Positions 10,961-22,948 of a stretch of DNA of 64,000 bases are shown here, piece after piece. The position numbers were made by a program, and so were the translations under genes. Source of the stretch: Lojkania enalia. Its lineage: Eukaryota; Ascomycota; Dothideomycetes; Pleosporales. Each line of letters begins with the position of its first letter. The stretch's first letter is position 1. The DNA lies in the NCBI GenBank assembly GCA_010094045.1, contig ML986594.1:432505-496504 (forward strand), given 5' to 3'. The notes below the pieces were generated by a model that was given only the letters and a program-made list of their open reading frames with translations, did not search any database and was not told the origin of the DNA.

Positions 10961-12991
10961 ATGCTTACACTTTGGTCCCGGGCAGCTCGGAACCCGGGCA
11001 CCTGCAGATGCTTGTCATGTATCTCCAATTCCTCGGCCATCTACAGGCAACGTCGGACCATTCTCTTCCAAGGATCGTGGGCCTTCGGGACTCTGACATC
11101 GACCTTCGTCTATACAGTTATATTTGCAGCCGGAATTGCTATGGACGGATCCGCGAAGATCAAAAGAAATGAACAATGGCGTGCGGCACTTTCCTTGTTA
11201 CAGAAGAAGATAGAATTGCCAATTGAATCGGAAGCTAGGCAACCAAACGGCCCGAAGGATGCAATCAAAGAGCATGTACTCGCTGAAGACGAAAGCCATG
11301 TCTTCGGAACGAGATATATTCCCCTTGAAGAAGTGTGGCCTGAGGGTATCAAGTGGGAGTTTCTCCATCGGACAATTGGAATGGATATTGTGGATAATAC
11401 TGTACGCGAAACAGGATATGATAACGCGGACTTTGATAGCATCGGCGAGGGCTTAGAAGAATTGTTAGCCCATGACTCGAGACTCCCTGGTAGGCAAACT
11501 TTGGAGTGGCCCGTCAACACAGGCTGGAATTTGGTCCGCGAAAATCTGTATCCGCAGTCATTATGGTCTACAGACCACGCACGTGCTAAGGCTTTAAGAA
11601 GACGCCACACATGGAAAAAGCTGGCTTCTCAGGAGCTCGGTATAGGAATGCTTATACACGACTTGTTGAGCCTTGCTGATTTTGCTCGGCTTCCGGAAAA
11701 GTCCTGGAACGAACTATCAAAGCCTATCCTAAAGATCGTCAGATTGGGCCCCAACGCTATACAGGCTTTACGAGAGGAAATCAAGAATGATTTACGGAGG
11801 ATAAGAGAGCTTCCAATAGATCTACCGATTGAGGTAATCACGGAGGCAAAACGCTACGCGTCGTCTTATAAGACGATGTTACCTTCATATCATCAGGATG
11901 ATGATGGAGAGTTTTACCTGACGACTGAGCAGATGAATGCCGCCATTGGAAGACTTCTCTTCGAGAAAAAGATCCCTCGCGAGCACTCAAATTCAGCAAT
12001 ACTGATTGCCAAAGTATGCCACAACCTCCTTGTGTCCTCCGCTGGCCCCGATGTCCAGACTTTCAATATGCTAATCTCTGGATTTAAACGGCTAAACTAT
12101 GACGATATGGTTGATAAGGTCATAGTCGCATTTTATGTATGCCATATCCGTCCAAATGAGATAACATGTGCTGCCATTCTAGACCATTTCATCAGGCAAA
12201 ACAAGTCCAAAAATTTCAGCCACTTTGTTGCTAAAATGAGAGGAGCCGGCCAAGGATTGATGCTTGCAAACCCTCTTTGGCCTACGGGAGCAGATAAAGA
12301 ACGTCGCCTTGAACGGGTCAGCGACTACAAAATTGTCCAAGCTATCTACCCGAGCCCCATTGTATTCAACACACTCATGCTTGGCGCTCTTAAGTTTGCC
12401 GGCTTCGAGCGTGCGCTGGATATATATTACGAGATGAAAGAGGATGGGTGGGGGCTGGATGTGCTAGGACTTGTTGATTTCCTTGCTGACTGCGTCCACC
12501 GAGCTGATTGGAATGGAGGATTATACATATGGGAAGAAATTAACACCATTAAAGCTAGGGCCAAGAGAAATCATTTGGCGAGAGCGTATGCCACTATGCT
12601 CAGTCTCTGCGCAGTTACACAAAATACCCCTGCGTTCAATCATATCTTAATAGAAGTCGTCGACCGCAAGGTTGATGGCAGAGAGATTCTTAATTCTGCT
12701 ATGAGGATGACTCAAAGAGCTCAACAGACAGAGCACTTCAATGCTCCAGCCTGGACTGCTGATAACGTTATGACCGCTCTATCGATTTTGGAAGGGTCCG
12801 ATAATGGCCCAGTTATCGAAAGAGAGCCTGCAAGGGAACCTGGAGTAGACAGCGAGAACAAATTTAAACAGCAAATGATGGAAGAAATTGAAACGGAAAG
12901 AAGGTGGCCGAGATCTCAGGTTGACGATCAGTCGAGCACACTTGTTGATTCTGAATGGGCTGATGACTGGGATACAACAGCACCGAAATGA
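10961..12991 (+). CDS. Pentatricopeptide-repeat-like organellar protein
   Basis: Single exon, 676 residues. The N-terminus is basic and low in acidic residues (MLTLWSRAARNPGTCRCLSC), as in mitochondrial targeting peptides, followed by one hydrophobic stretch at about residues 38-62. Helical repeats of the PPR kind are visible at about residues 360-400 (FNMLISGFKRLNYDDMVDKV) and 460-510 (VFNTLMLGALKFAGFERALD followed by IYYEMKEDGWG). PPR proteins bind organellar RNA and act in its maturation or translation. Which fungal PPR gene this is cannot be said by eye. The C-terminal 80 residues are acidic and polar, with no repeats. Confidence 0.7.
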   Translation: MLTLWSRAARNPGTCRCLSCISNSSAIYRQRRTILFQGSWAFGTLTSTFVYTVIFAAGIAMDGSAKIKRNEQWRAALSLLQKKIELPIESEARQPNGPKDAIKEHVLAEDESHVFGTRYIPLEEVWPEGIKWEFLHRTIGMDIVDNTVRETGYDNADFDSIGEGLEELLAHDSRLPGRQTLEWPVNTGWNLVRENLYPQSLWSTDHARAKALRRRHTWKKLASQELGIGMLIHDLLSLADFARLPEKSWNELSKPILKIVRLGPNAIQALREEIKNDLRRIRELPIDLPIEVITEAKRYASSYKTMLPSYHQDDDGEFYLTTEQMNAAIGRLLFEKKIPREHSNSAILIAKVCHNLLVSSAGPDVQTFNMLISGFKRLNYDDMVDKVIVAFYVCHIRPNEITCAAILDHFIRQNKSKNFSHFVAKMRGAGQGLMLANPLWPTGADKERRLERVSDYKIVQAIYPSPIVFNTLMLGALKFAGFERALDIYYEMKEDGWGLDVLGLVDFLADCVHRADWNGGLYIWEEINTIKARAKRNHLARAYATMLSLCAVTQNTPAFNHILIEVVDRKVDGREILNSAMRMTQRAQQTEHFNAPAWTADNVMTALSILEGSDNGPVIEREPAREPGVDSENKFKQQMMEEIETERRWPRSQVDDQSSTLVDSEWADDWDTTAPK

Positions 12992-13690
12992 AAATACAAG
13001 GAGCCCAATGATCACACTTTTGCCGTCCACCTCGGAACTGGCCTCTAGCTAGGTCTGGAAAGAGCTCAATCTCTTCACGTATTTGCACATGAATTTCTCA
13101 CTACCGAGGTTCAACGCGTAACAAAAGCGGAGGTAGACCCTTGCCGATAAATCACCACACAGAGCGGAAATTTCTCAGTTGTATCACGCCAACGATGGTC
13201 TATGTTTCTGTCCAAATCTCAACATGTATATCTTACCATATCCACAAAGCGCAACTGCATGTAGCTAAAGAGCTTTTGCATTCAAGTTGTATATATGTAT
13301 CTTGACCAAGTACACAGCATTTCACCGGCGTTAATGAGGCGTTTGGACATTTGGACGTTATCGAATTGTACATTGGATGTAGGATTATGCCATCGTATGC
13401 ATTTCGAGGAAGGGTTGGACAAAATGTACGAATTACATGTATCACTACTCCGAATATCATGCAGAACAGCTGCATTTACACACATAGCTTTGTCATATAA
13501 AAAGATTTGATTTTGGCCGTATAGTCATATAATATCTTCAAGCTGTGATTCACAACCTAAACGTCCATTCCCATGTTCATCCCCTTTGGGCCTATCTATG
13601 CCTGAAATATGGTCTCCCAGGCTATCATCCGCCAATCTAGACCTCTACATAGGTTTTCATCTACGCCCAAAACCATTTCGCAAGTTTCCG
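12992..13690. other. Convergent spacer
   Basis: About 700 bp between the 3' ends of the PPR-like gene and the UNC-45 gene. Only short frames. No RNA gene or repeat recognised. Confidence 0.4.
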
Positions 13691-16168
13691 TTAACTCTGG
13701 CCAAGAAGAATCTTCAAAGTCTCAACAGCCATGCCTAACACCTCCTGGCTTCTCCCTTCCTTCAAAACCTGCTTCAAAACTTCCACGCCTCCCTTCTGCT
13801 TGACAATATCTAATCCCTCTTTCCCGATCTTACCCTCGGCCCCAACAACGCTCCTCACACAGACAACTCCCCGATGTCGGATCCCCTCATCACCGTCCTT
13901 GCACAAACCCAGCAAGTAATCAACACCACGCTCCTGTTTAAGCAATTGTTCGACACTGACATCATAGCCCAACAGCATCGCCAAAGCACCACCGGCCGCG
14001 GAGCGCGTAGATGCGTCATCGACGTCTGTCATTGCTAGTAGCACGTGGAGACGATGTCTGGATCTCGGAGAGCCGTCTGCAAATTTTTCCACGCACAATG
14101 GAGAGGCCATCAAATTGCAAGTGAGCTCCGTCGCAGCACGTCGGAGCATTTTGTTGGACGAAAACATCAGGTCGTCGGCGATGGTGTCAAATGATGTTCG
14201 AATGATATGGTTTTGGGTCTCTATGTCCATGGATGCGAGGTTTGTGAGGGCGAGGAGCGATTCGAAGGCGTGGAGAGCCCAGGTTGAATTGTCATTTGGT
14301 GTTAGGAGGGAGAGAAGAGGACGAATGGCCGAGGCTGAGGGAATGGCAGCTGCGGTGCTGAAAACGTGAGAAGGGTTGATTGAGATGAGGATTCGGGCTA
14401 GGGCTTGCGTGGCTGAGGCGTGGACTGCGGGTGAAAATGCAGAATTGGGGCTTGAAGAGTCCTGAATGGACGATATGTGGTCCCAGGTGTTGATGAGTAG
14501 TTTTACGGCACCTTGTTGTGCCATCGTACCTCGGTGGTTCTTGGCTTTCGAGAGGGAGAGCAAGATTTGTAAGATTTTTGAGAGAATAGTAGGGGAGGCG
14601 GTTTTGCTGGTTGTGACAAGGAAGGGGACAATGCCAGCATCGAGTGTTCGGCGACACCGTGCTGTCACGTGCGCTTCGTCTTCTAATGGATCTGGGGCGG
14701 AGGGCTTTTGGGTGTTGGCGTAGGCTTTAAGTTGTGACATGCGCTTCTCTTCTTCGGATTGAATGGGGAGGTAGGAAGTGATATTTACGAAGGCCGAGAG
14801 GCCTCCGAAGAGGACAGGCGCTGGCGCTTCTGGATCCTTCATTGTTTCTATGAGACGTTTGAGGAGATATGGCGTATTTGCAATGTCTTCGCGGACCTTA
14901 GGCTGGAGCGACGCAAATGCGAGACCCTCAACCGAGTCTTGTTTGTTGACCTTTTCAGAGGACAGGATCATGGACTTGAAGCGTTCTATCAAGCCATCCT
15001 GATCGAGCTTTCCCGGCACTACGATTTGCGGTCCATCAGATGGCGCAGGTTCTTCACCTAGCTTGACAAGAATCAGAGCAGCAAGATTGGCTCGTTTCTT
15101 GTCATTTGCTTCCGATACCATGTCCTCGAGCCATTGTCTACAGTGTCTATTCACTGCTTCTCGACATGTCTTGTCGACACAGGCGGCACTAAGGAGCTCC
15201 AGAGTCGCTTGATCGAGCCTTGTGGACTTTTTGCTTTCAACAAGAGGAACTAGTGTGCTGACGAAGCCGTCTACGAGAAACAATTTGGCGGCTGCAGAAG
15301 TTGTGATTGGGAACATGGTGGCGGCTGCAGAGAACGCATGAATAAGGTCATCTGCTGTTGCGCGCTGGACGCGGGAAGTAACGTATTGAGCGATGAGCTT
15401 CTGAGCAGATTCTGGTGCGAGTTCGAGCAACTTGACTGTAGCGAGCGTGGCTTGACTTCGAAGGGAGCTCGGTAGGCGAATATCGAGTGATGTGAGAATC
15501 ACATCAAAACCATCGGCGTCGATAATGCCGTGCAGATTTTTTGCGTACGCCGCCAGGAGGGTCGCGATGCCTTTCATAGCTCGTTCCGGGTGGTCGAGGG
15601 CTTCTTCCATCATCATGGCTAGACTTAGCATGAAGGCATCTCGGTGGCCCTGAACGAAAGCCTTATCCGAAGGCCATGTTGGTCGATTTAGTAGGACCCG
15701 GAACAACCCATCGATACTATCGTCCCCGCGTTCAAACAACTCGTAGTACATCTGAGTCGGTCTTTGCTCGAATTCCTTTGCTAACCACCTCTGCGCTCCC
15801 AAGTTGCCTAGCAACTCTCCTGTAACATGGTCTAAAGTATCGTCCTCACCTTTGATACTGAACAAAATGCTCATGGCATCCTCTGCTGCCTTTGTGCTTA
15901 GGCTCTGCCCTTTGACCTCCCTCAAGGCTTTTTCACCATCCGCTTCGTCCCGGCTCTTAACCCAATCTTTACAGACTGAGATTAGCAGAGATTTTTCCTC
16001 CTCTTGTTTCAACGCCATCCAACCATCCTTTACCTTTGGGTGCTCAGGTGCAATCGTAGTTGCCTCCCGCAAGTACCGTGCAGCATCCGGCAATTTACCG
16101 GTCCTCACGCTCTCCGAAGCTTTTTGGGCAAGTTCAACCGCCCGCTCTTCCTCGGTGGTTGTGGCCAT
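13691..16168 (-). CDS. UNC-45/She4/Rng3 family myosin chaperone
   Basis: Single exon, 825 residues, starting MATTTEEERAVELAQKASES. The first 60 residues form a short TPR-like helical segment (VRTGKLPDAARYLREATTIA). The rest is a long armadillo-type solenoid, with the central and UCS (UNC-45/Cro1/She4) regions from about residue 180 to the end; examples are LDIRLPSSLRSQATLATVKL and the C-terminal EGIRHRGVVCVRSV. UCS proteins bind myosin motor domains and are needed for myosin folding, endocytosis and contractile ring assembly (She4 in budding yeast, Rng3 in fission yeast). The length is close to those homologues. The gene lies tail to tail with the PPR-like gene. Confidence 0.85.
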   Translation of the reverse strand: MATTTEEERAVELAQKASESVRTGKLPDAARYLREATTIAPEHPKVKDGWMALKQEEEKSLLISVCKDWVKSRDEADGEKALREVKGQSLSTKAAEDAMSILFSIKGEDDTLDHVTGELLGNLGAQRWLAKEFEQRPTQMYYELFERGDDSIDGLFRVLLNRPTWPSDKAFVQGHRDAFMLSLAMMMEEALDHPERAMKGIATLLAAYAKNLHGIIDADGFDVILTSLDIRLPSSLRSQATLATVKLLELAPESAQKLIAQYVTSRVQRATADDLIHAFSAAATMFPITTSAAAKLFLVDGFVSTLVPLVESKKSTRLDQATLELLSAACVDKTCREAVNRHCRQWLEDMVSEANDKKRANLAALILVKLGEEPAPSDGPQIVVPGKLDQDGLIERFKSMILSSEKVNKQDSVEGLAFASLQPKVREDIANTPYLLKRLIETMKDPEAPAPVLFGGLSAFVNITSYLPIQSEEEKRMSQLKAYANTQKPSAPDPLEDEAHVTARCRRTLDAGIVPFLVTTSKTASPTILSKILQILLSLSKAKNHRGTMAQQGAVKLLINTWDHISSIQDSSSPNSAFSPAVHASATQALARILISINPSHVFSTAAAIPSASAIRPLLSLLTPNDNSTWALHAFESLLALTNLASMDIETQNHIIRTSFDTIADDLMFSSNKMLRRAATELTCNLMASPLCVEKFADGSPRSRHRLHVLLAMTDVDDASTRSAAGGALAMLLGYDVSVEQLLKQERGVDYLLGLCKDGDEGIRHRGVVCVRSVVGAEGKIGKEGLDIVKQKGGVEVLKQVLKEGRSQEVLGMAVETLKILLGQS

Positions 16169-16767
16169 GTCTGGCGTTGGAAGGGCTAGGGCGCATGATG
16201 AAGTGAGTGTCGAGGAGCAGAGGGTGGGTTGATAAAGCCTAGACTAGGTCACGGGAGGTCCCTTGCGATCCAATTGCGAGCTTAAGCGAGACAGCGTTTC
16301 GACGGCGGGAATCACCGGCAAAAGCAACAGAACACCTTCAAGACGTAATTAGATCGCCCAATATCCATATGGAATTGCTCAATCTTCTCATGCTTAGGGG
16401 TATATCTGTGAAGGGGGATCTGGATGTTCTTGCTGCAGTTGTATGATGGATTGGGGTAGACTTGGCAAGCGTCTCAATTGAGGTGGCTAGACCCTGCAAC
16501 GCACTTTTTTCGTGGCCCTATGAGGTCGTCATTCAAATCATGTAGATGGCTCTTTATTATTAATACACTCATAACACATCCGCTCCTGACGCTACAAAAT
16601 GGGAGTGCCTCTTTTGCTTATACATGCAATATACCTAATAAAAAGAAAGCAATAAAACGCCGTGTGACATGCAAGCCCCACCATTGAAACTAACACAAGA
16701 CGCCAGTTAGGGTTTCTCGCTACAGAGAGCGGAATAACGTGTCATACTTGATGACCAGCCCGCTAGG
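16169..16767. other. Spacer between UNC-45 and Cdc11 genes
   Basis: About 600 bp holding the UNC-45 promoter and the 3' region of the Cdc11 gene (both minus strand). No coding exon recognised. Confidence 0.4.
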
Positions 16768-19700
16768 TCATTCAAGAGTATTTCGGTCTGTGTTCTCCGA
16801 TCTCCTGATAATACCTAAACACAATAGGCGCTGCCAGATGTCGTCCTTCACTAGGATTTTTGCCTTGTCTAAAGTTAATCCATCTAGTTCTTGAAGGCTT
16901 CTACAGCTAGTAGCCAACATCATCTCGTGAACCCGTCGCCTCAACCTTGTTTCTTCATCCAATCTTGAAAGGTACTGATAATCTGCGTCTTGGTTCCTAG
17001 GAGGAAGAATAAATTTATCCGGACTATCGTCTTTGAATGGTCTATATCTGAGAGACATAACTCGATCTTCAATTGTCGGAGCATAAAAGCGTAGGGTAAG
17101 AGGGTTTCCTCGCAAGTCCAGCTTAGCCAAAGTGGTAAGTCTTCCTATGACTGCCAAGTTGGTACGGAGGCGTGCAAGCTTGTTCCCCGCTATTAGCAGC
17201 TCATTGAGTCTTTTGATGTTCAGAAGCGGCCGTAGATCCTTAATGGAATTAAAGTTGAGGTTAATGGAGCGAAGGTTGGGCGTCAATTGACCAAAGTTGT
17301 CTGGCAGGGCCTTCAATCCCATTGAAGCAAGCTCAAGCCGTTGAAGATTTAAGAGGTGCTGGGAAACATCGAGGAAACGAGCAGGATTTACCGAAATGTA
17401 GAGACTACGGACGTCCGGGTTCCTGATTAGGTTTCCAACACGATTCTCTGCGTCCGAATCTGCTTTTGGAGTCTGTTCCCTGGCAGAGAAAGTCCGGAGA
17501 CATGTTAGGTCTTCAAGGCCGACAACTTTGTCAAGTGAGTTATCATCAACATATAGAGACTCCAAGTTAGGAAAGTAGCCATCGACACGCAGTTTCGTGG
17601 TCTTGTTCCCACAGAGACGTAGAGACCGTAACATTTTGCACTGTCCCTTCGTTACATCAAAGGTAGGAAACTCATAAATATAGTTATTATCTGATGACAT
17701 TAGCGGAAATACGTAGGCGTCTGATGCGACTAGACGTACCAAGATTGACGCGCTGGATCTGTGATAGATGGTGCAAATTGCGAACTTCTACGAGGCGATT
17801 TTCACTCAGATCCAAGCTTGACAGCGATCTCCTAGACAGAAATTAACTCTGCCAGTAGTCAGTAATGTTGCAGACCTACAAATTGGCTCCGTCGAAATCG
17901 ACGGTCTCGATCTTATTTCCTCTAGCGTTAAGCTCTATAAGTCCGTCGAGCTGCAGGATGCTTGCAAGCGAAGTAACTTTGTTGTTATCAACTTTTAATG
18001 AGCGCAGATGCACAAGTTGACTAAGACCATCTAGGCTGTCAATGTCATTTTGGGAGATATCGAGATGTTGAAGATTCATGAGTAAAGCCCACGATGTGAG
18101 TCCAGTGAGAGAGTTTTTTTGCGCTTGCAGTCGCCTCACTGTAAACGGAATTCCCTCAACTTGGTTGATGGCGTTGTTAGATATGTCAAGCTCTTCGAGA
18201 CGATAGCAGAATTCATCAAGCCGATGGAGGTTTGTAAGACTCTTGGCCTTCAGGCTAAGCTCGCGGAGATCTTCCCAATAGGGTTCATCTGGTTCAACAT
18301 CTTGTAATGCTTTAACGAGGCCCGCAGTTCCTAAAGCATAACGGTCTTCAAGCACGTTGGAGAACCGATTTCCATCGCGCTTGGCAATCACTCTATGAGG
18401 AAGTTCGCATTCATCAACCTGGTTCAATGTAAATTCCGGCAAATCGCTCAGCATAAAAGTAATATCTCCCTTCGTCGGCGAAGAGACGGTGGGAACTAGT
18501 GCATCGTCTTGTGCTCTTGATCCAAATGCAGATGCGGAAACGCTCATAGATAGTTGCATTCGATAGTTTTGAGGTGCCGTATCATCCAATATTGATATAT
18601 TACCGTCTCCCTGGAATGCGCGGTTTCGTGAGGTAGGCCGAGTCTTTGCTCCTGTCAAATGGTATCGGTTTGTCTTCTTCTTTCGAGTGCTGGCGCTGTC
18701 CGCATATTTCCATAGTTGGTCATGTCTTTGTGGATCACTCGCAGCATTCTGCTGCCCGCCTTGCAAATATTGCATCTCAGATGCATGTTTTGGTAGAGGC
18801 CGTGGTGACGAAATGGAAATCGTGATATCCCGGACATGTGTATTTCGTACGGCTGGCTGAGCCGTGCCGCGTCCTTCGAAATATTTGATCTCGTGCTCGA
18901 CATCGTTCTCATCTGGTTTAGGAGTGGAGTAAGCAGTCGGGATCTGCGGCATTTCCCGAGTGCCTCCATTTCTAGTTTCTTGATCACTCCAAGATGTCGC
19001 TCGAGTTTCGGTCTTGGGAAAGCTCCAAGCAAAGCGTGAGGCTTTTGAAGGAACAGAGCTAGAGTCCACGGCGGGAATAGCTTTGCTTTCTCGAGTGACT
19101 GGGCGCCCCTTGGCTAGAGCGTGGCATTCTTCCGACTCTTCTAAGAATGTCTCTGCAGTAGGTCTGCGTCTGGACGACGCGTTCTGCAACAACAATTCCG
19201 CAGTCTCGTCCACGGTCAAGTCTGGGATATGTCCAAAGGGATCGTCCTCGCTCTCCAACGTAGCACTGTTGTCATCATTGGTACGAAGCTCCTTTGATGG
19301 GTTCTTTTGCCTAACCCATATATTCTTTTCGCGGTCGAAGCTCATTCCCGCAATCTGTTCGGGTATCAAGTGGACGACGGCTTCCGGAGCTAAAGTTGCC
19401 ACGTGTTCTGATCTGCGGGAAGAGGCTGTTGCTATTGTCTGGCCCATTGAGGATGCAGTAGATGGGTGAGTGCTATTTGTCCGTGGCTGCGAATTGAATT
19501 TATTGTCATCATGGGACTGCGTATTCTCATATCGTTCTTGGTTGTCAGTGATACGGATGTTATTTTGTTCTACTACGACACTGTTGGCACCTGGTGAGCC
19601 GGGTCCTCTCATACGCGAAAACCGCAATGACCGTATGGAAAAACCCATAAAGTCATCAGATTCTTTCTCTTGGAATTTCCGCAAATGGCTCATGACATTC

Positions 19701-22309
19701 GGATCCAACTCGTACTTATTGGGTTCTCTCCACTCTGATAAATGACCTTCTCTGCTCGGGGGTCGGGAAAATGAAAGGGATGTGGAGGGAAGCTCGTTAT
19801 TGCACTCATCAATAAGAGCCTCGGATTCGGTTTCTTCGAGGCTGCCCAGCCCACTGGCTGGTCTCCCCTTGGCTCGGATGTATTCCATGATCTTCACAGC
19901 TTCGTCTAAGAAATCCTGCGTGGTAACAGATTTCTTACGGCTATCATCTTTCATAACCTGCACCCTTTTCATGCTGAAGGCTGCGACTTCGCTGGCAACC
20001 ACCGCAGCTCTACTCTCGTCTGATAGTGTATTAGACCCACCAGGTGAATTAAGATGTTCCCGAATCGTAGTTAGCTTTGGTGACGAGAGAATGAACGCAT
20101 CTGTGGCTTCCATTATTTCTGCTGAAAGGCCGTCATCCCTCCGCCTTTGACTTGGTGTTGGGTTGCGAGGTCTCAGGATATGCCGTCGGGCTAGCACTTC
20201 TGGATCTGCGATATTTATAGAATGCTCATGCCGCGCATCCTTTCGTTTCCGCCCGATAACTGACTGCATAGTAACGTGCGAATCTTTGATGGACGTGAGC
20301 CTATTGTCGCCGAAAATGTCGTCTTGGTCATCATCTCCTGAGTATAAGGTCCTCCGACGTTTGGGTGTCGGGTTTTTAAAAGGCGATGTCGGGCCTCTCT
20401 TTCCTTCAGCATATTCAGGTTCAGTGATCGATTCCTGTTGAGGTGCTGGGCAAGAAGAACTTCGAACAGACTGACGCTTTAATTGACTTGAGCTTCGGAA
20501 AGGATTCGATACGCGAGTAAGTCCTTGTCTCTTAGACTTCGATGATTCGCGTGCTCTAGGCGAATCACTGAAATGAAACTTGAGCGGCTGTCGAGTCCCC
20601 GGCGGTGCAATATCTGAGCATGGCGAGTCCTCAGGGTCACTATCACCGAGGTGTGAATCCTCTGATGGAAAACTGGTGAAACCTTCGGGGAACTGATATT
20701 GGTCAAGTTGACCTCGGCCGAAAGTTTCAACCCTCGACTTTTGGGCATGGGATCGACCCACGAGAATTGTCGAATTTGCGCCCGTTGTCTTTTGAACGCT
20801 CGCCTCTTCCACGGAAGTCAGGCGTACATTAGTCTCTGCAGAATTTAATGGTTCTGCTTTGTTTATCCGTTCGGGATTTATTGTAGTCTTCTCAGTCTTG
20901 TTCTCAAGCTGGCTGAGTCGTCTCTGCAATCGATTACTTGTAAACGTGTCATGAGCCTCAAAAAGTTTCAAGGGACTTCCCGATCCCTGGGCACGGTCTG
21001 GGCTTAGATGTTTTGGAGCTTTTGGTCGGTGCGGGGTTGCAAGCGATTGAGAAAGACTATGAATATCGAAAGGCATTTCTTCCGGCATGGTGACATTCAT
21101 TTTCTCAGAATCGGTGTGTGCGCCAGATCCGAAGGTAGTAAGATCATCGGACACCCTCTGCGTGGCTTTTGGCAACGGGGATGGGCTGAGCGGCCTCCGA
21201 CGAAATGATCCATCTCTTGAGTATCCTCCTCTCTTGAGTTCCACAAATCGCCCAACCTCTCCCAGGTCTGGGGTCCCCGTAGGAAGATCTTCTGGGAGAG
21301 TATCATCCTGGAGTTTCGCGAAAGAGGAATTCCCATGCATTTGACTAGTCGCGTGGTCGCCTAGATTGGCATTCGTAGAGTGAGTGGACAGCGGCGAGGA
21401 TCCGAGATGACGTAACCTCTGCGCTAGATCTGATCCCCTGAGGGTTGGGGAAGGTTGCGGAAGGCCCCCGATCTCCAAGTTAGTGGTGAGATAGACAGGA
21501 CTGAAGTTCTCGTTTTCAAATTCAATTTGCCCGCTCACCGTGCGCGGGACCCATCCATTTTCATGTCGTACAACTGAGGACGATCCTCTTACCGATGTAT
21601 TTCCCTTGGGGGACTCGTAGAGATTTTGAACATTCGATTCTGATTTAACGCCTGGTGAAGCCCCCACCGCACCGAATTCTGCTCGATCCGTTGAAGGCCA
21701 TGGCGGCGGACTGGATGGCATAGCGCCTAAACCCTTGAACAAGCCGAGCTTGCTCTTATGTTTCCTTGTATCTATATCCCCGTCGCTGCTCGGTTTCTGG
21801 AACACGTTCTCTAGACCCATTGGGCTGAAGAGGTCTTTTTGGTCACCATAGCCCATGTCTCCTTTAAGTAGCCTCCTCCTCCATTCTGGGGTATTGTGCA
21901 TAGACTTTCCGTCCCCTTGACCTGAAATTAAGGGCTTCTGCTCTATTGTGCAATTGTGAACCACGGAATCTAGAGACTCGGCGGAGAAAGATTGTGAGTT
22001 TGATCGGGAGTGCATCGTGTTTAGGGCGCCCGTGGCGGGGCTTGAGGTGATATTGTTGTCGCTTGCGCTGCGTTCGGAGAGAGCGCTCTTCGGCTTATAA
22101 TAGAGGTGACCATTCTTCACAATATGCCGTACCTGGATTTCCGAGAGTGACCTGGACGAATGCCTTAGGCGGGGAAGGCGGCTTCGCGGTTTTGAGGGAA
22201 CGCTCTGAGAGACGCACGGTGCGCTCGGTTCTTCTGAGTTTCCTATTTCTTGCGTGGGAGTCGGCTGTGGAATCCATTCCTCGGAGAGGTCTTCGAGCCA
22301 GGGCTTCAT
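16768..22309 (-). CDS. Cdc11/Nud1-type septation initiation network scaffold with leucine-rich repeats
   Basis: Three exons, 17880-22309, 17740-17831 and 16768-17690, with 48- and 49-bp introns; 1,814 residues. The frame is open upstream to 22585, but the Met at 22309 (MKPWLEDLSEEWIPQ) is chosen because what follows is the conserved start of the family. Residues 1-about 1340 are Ser/Pro-rich and probably disordered, with many basic patches. From about residue 1345 to 1740 there are leucine-rich repeats such as LEELDISNNAINQVEGIPFT and LQHLDISQNDIDSLDGLSQL. Cdc11 (fission yeast), Nud1 (budding yeast) and SnaD (Aspergillus) hold the septation or mitotic-exit kinase cascade at the spindle pole body. 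The repeats cross both introns in frame, which supports the splice model. It is long for the family because of the disordered N-terminal part. Confidence 0.87.
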
Positions 22310-22948
22310 CTTTGTGGTTGTGCTCTGTGACCAGCAGAATGGTTTGTTTGTGTTATGATTTCGAGTCGGAGACGCGTCAAACCTATTTCTATACTGGCTA
22401 GAGGCGCATAATGGAGGATATGATGGCTCAATATCAGGTGGTGTAGCAATGAACGCGTGGATTGCTGGATGTATCAATATACAAGGATGGTAACTTGACA
22501 TAGCAGTAGAGTTCGGGTCCGACATTATCGTGTGCACGTGACACCGTTGCCTAGGTAGCAACGGCGGGGTCCAGCGACAGAACACCGACTTTGCATACTG
22601 GTATTGCTACGAGGAACCTAGGCGCACTAAGTACGGCGCTCCGAAACCTTCACCCACAGGAATTTTGAGGAATACAGATCAATACTTCGCTGATCAAGGT
22701 AGAGGCACTTTTGGCAGCGCTTCTCTAGTGAATATGCCCGCCCTCTCCGAACCCTTAGACCGGGCTTTAGAGTCAGTCACGCGAAGATTCATCATCGCCT
22801 CAAAATCTAACCAACCGCAGGTACTCCTACCTCTGATAGGCTATTTATGCTTGGCCACTCAAGCTAAGTACCAAATTCTCTTACTACGGTAAGCGGAAAA
22901 CTGGAACCAAGTTCCCGACTGTTCGACGCAACAATTCGCCGCAGAACA
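22310..22948. other. Divergent promoter region
   Basis: About 640 bp between the Cdc11 gene (minus) and the next plus-strand gene. The frame upstream of the Cdc11 Met stays open to 22585 and a 75-codon plus frame lies at 22665-22892. Neither resembles a known protein. Confidence 0.4.

Noticed and set aside
22665..22892. 75-codon plus-strand frame upstream of the 704-residue protein
   Set aside because: No family resemblance, not in frame with the downstream gene, and no convincing splice pair joins them.
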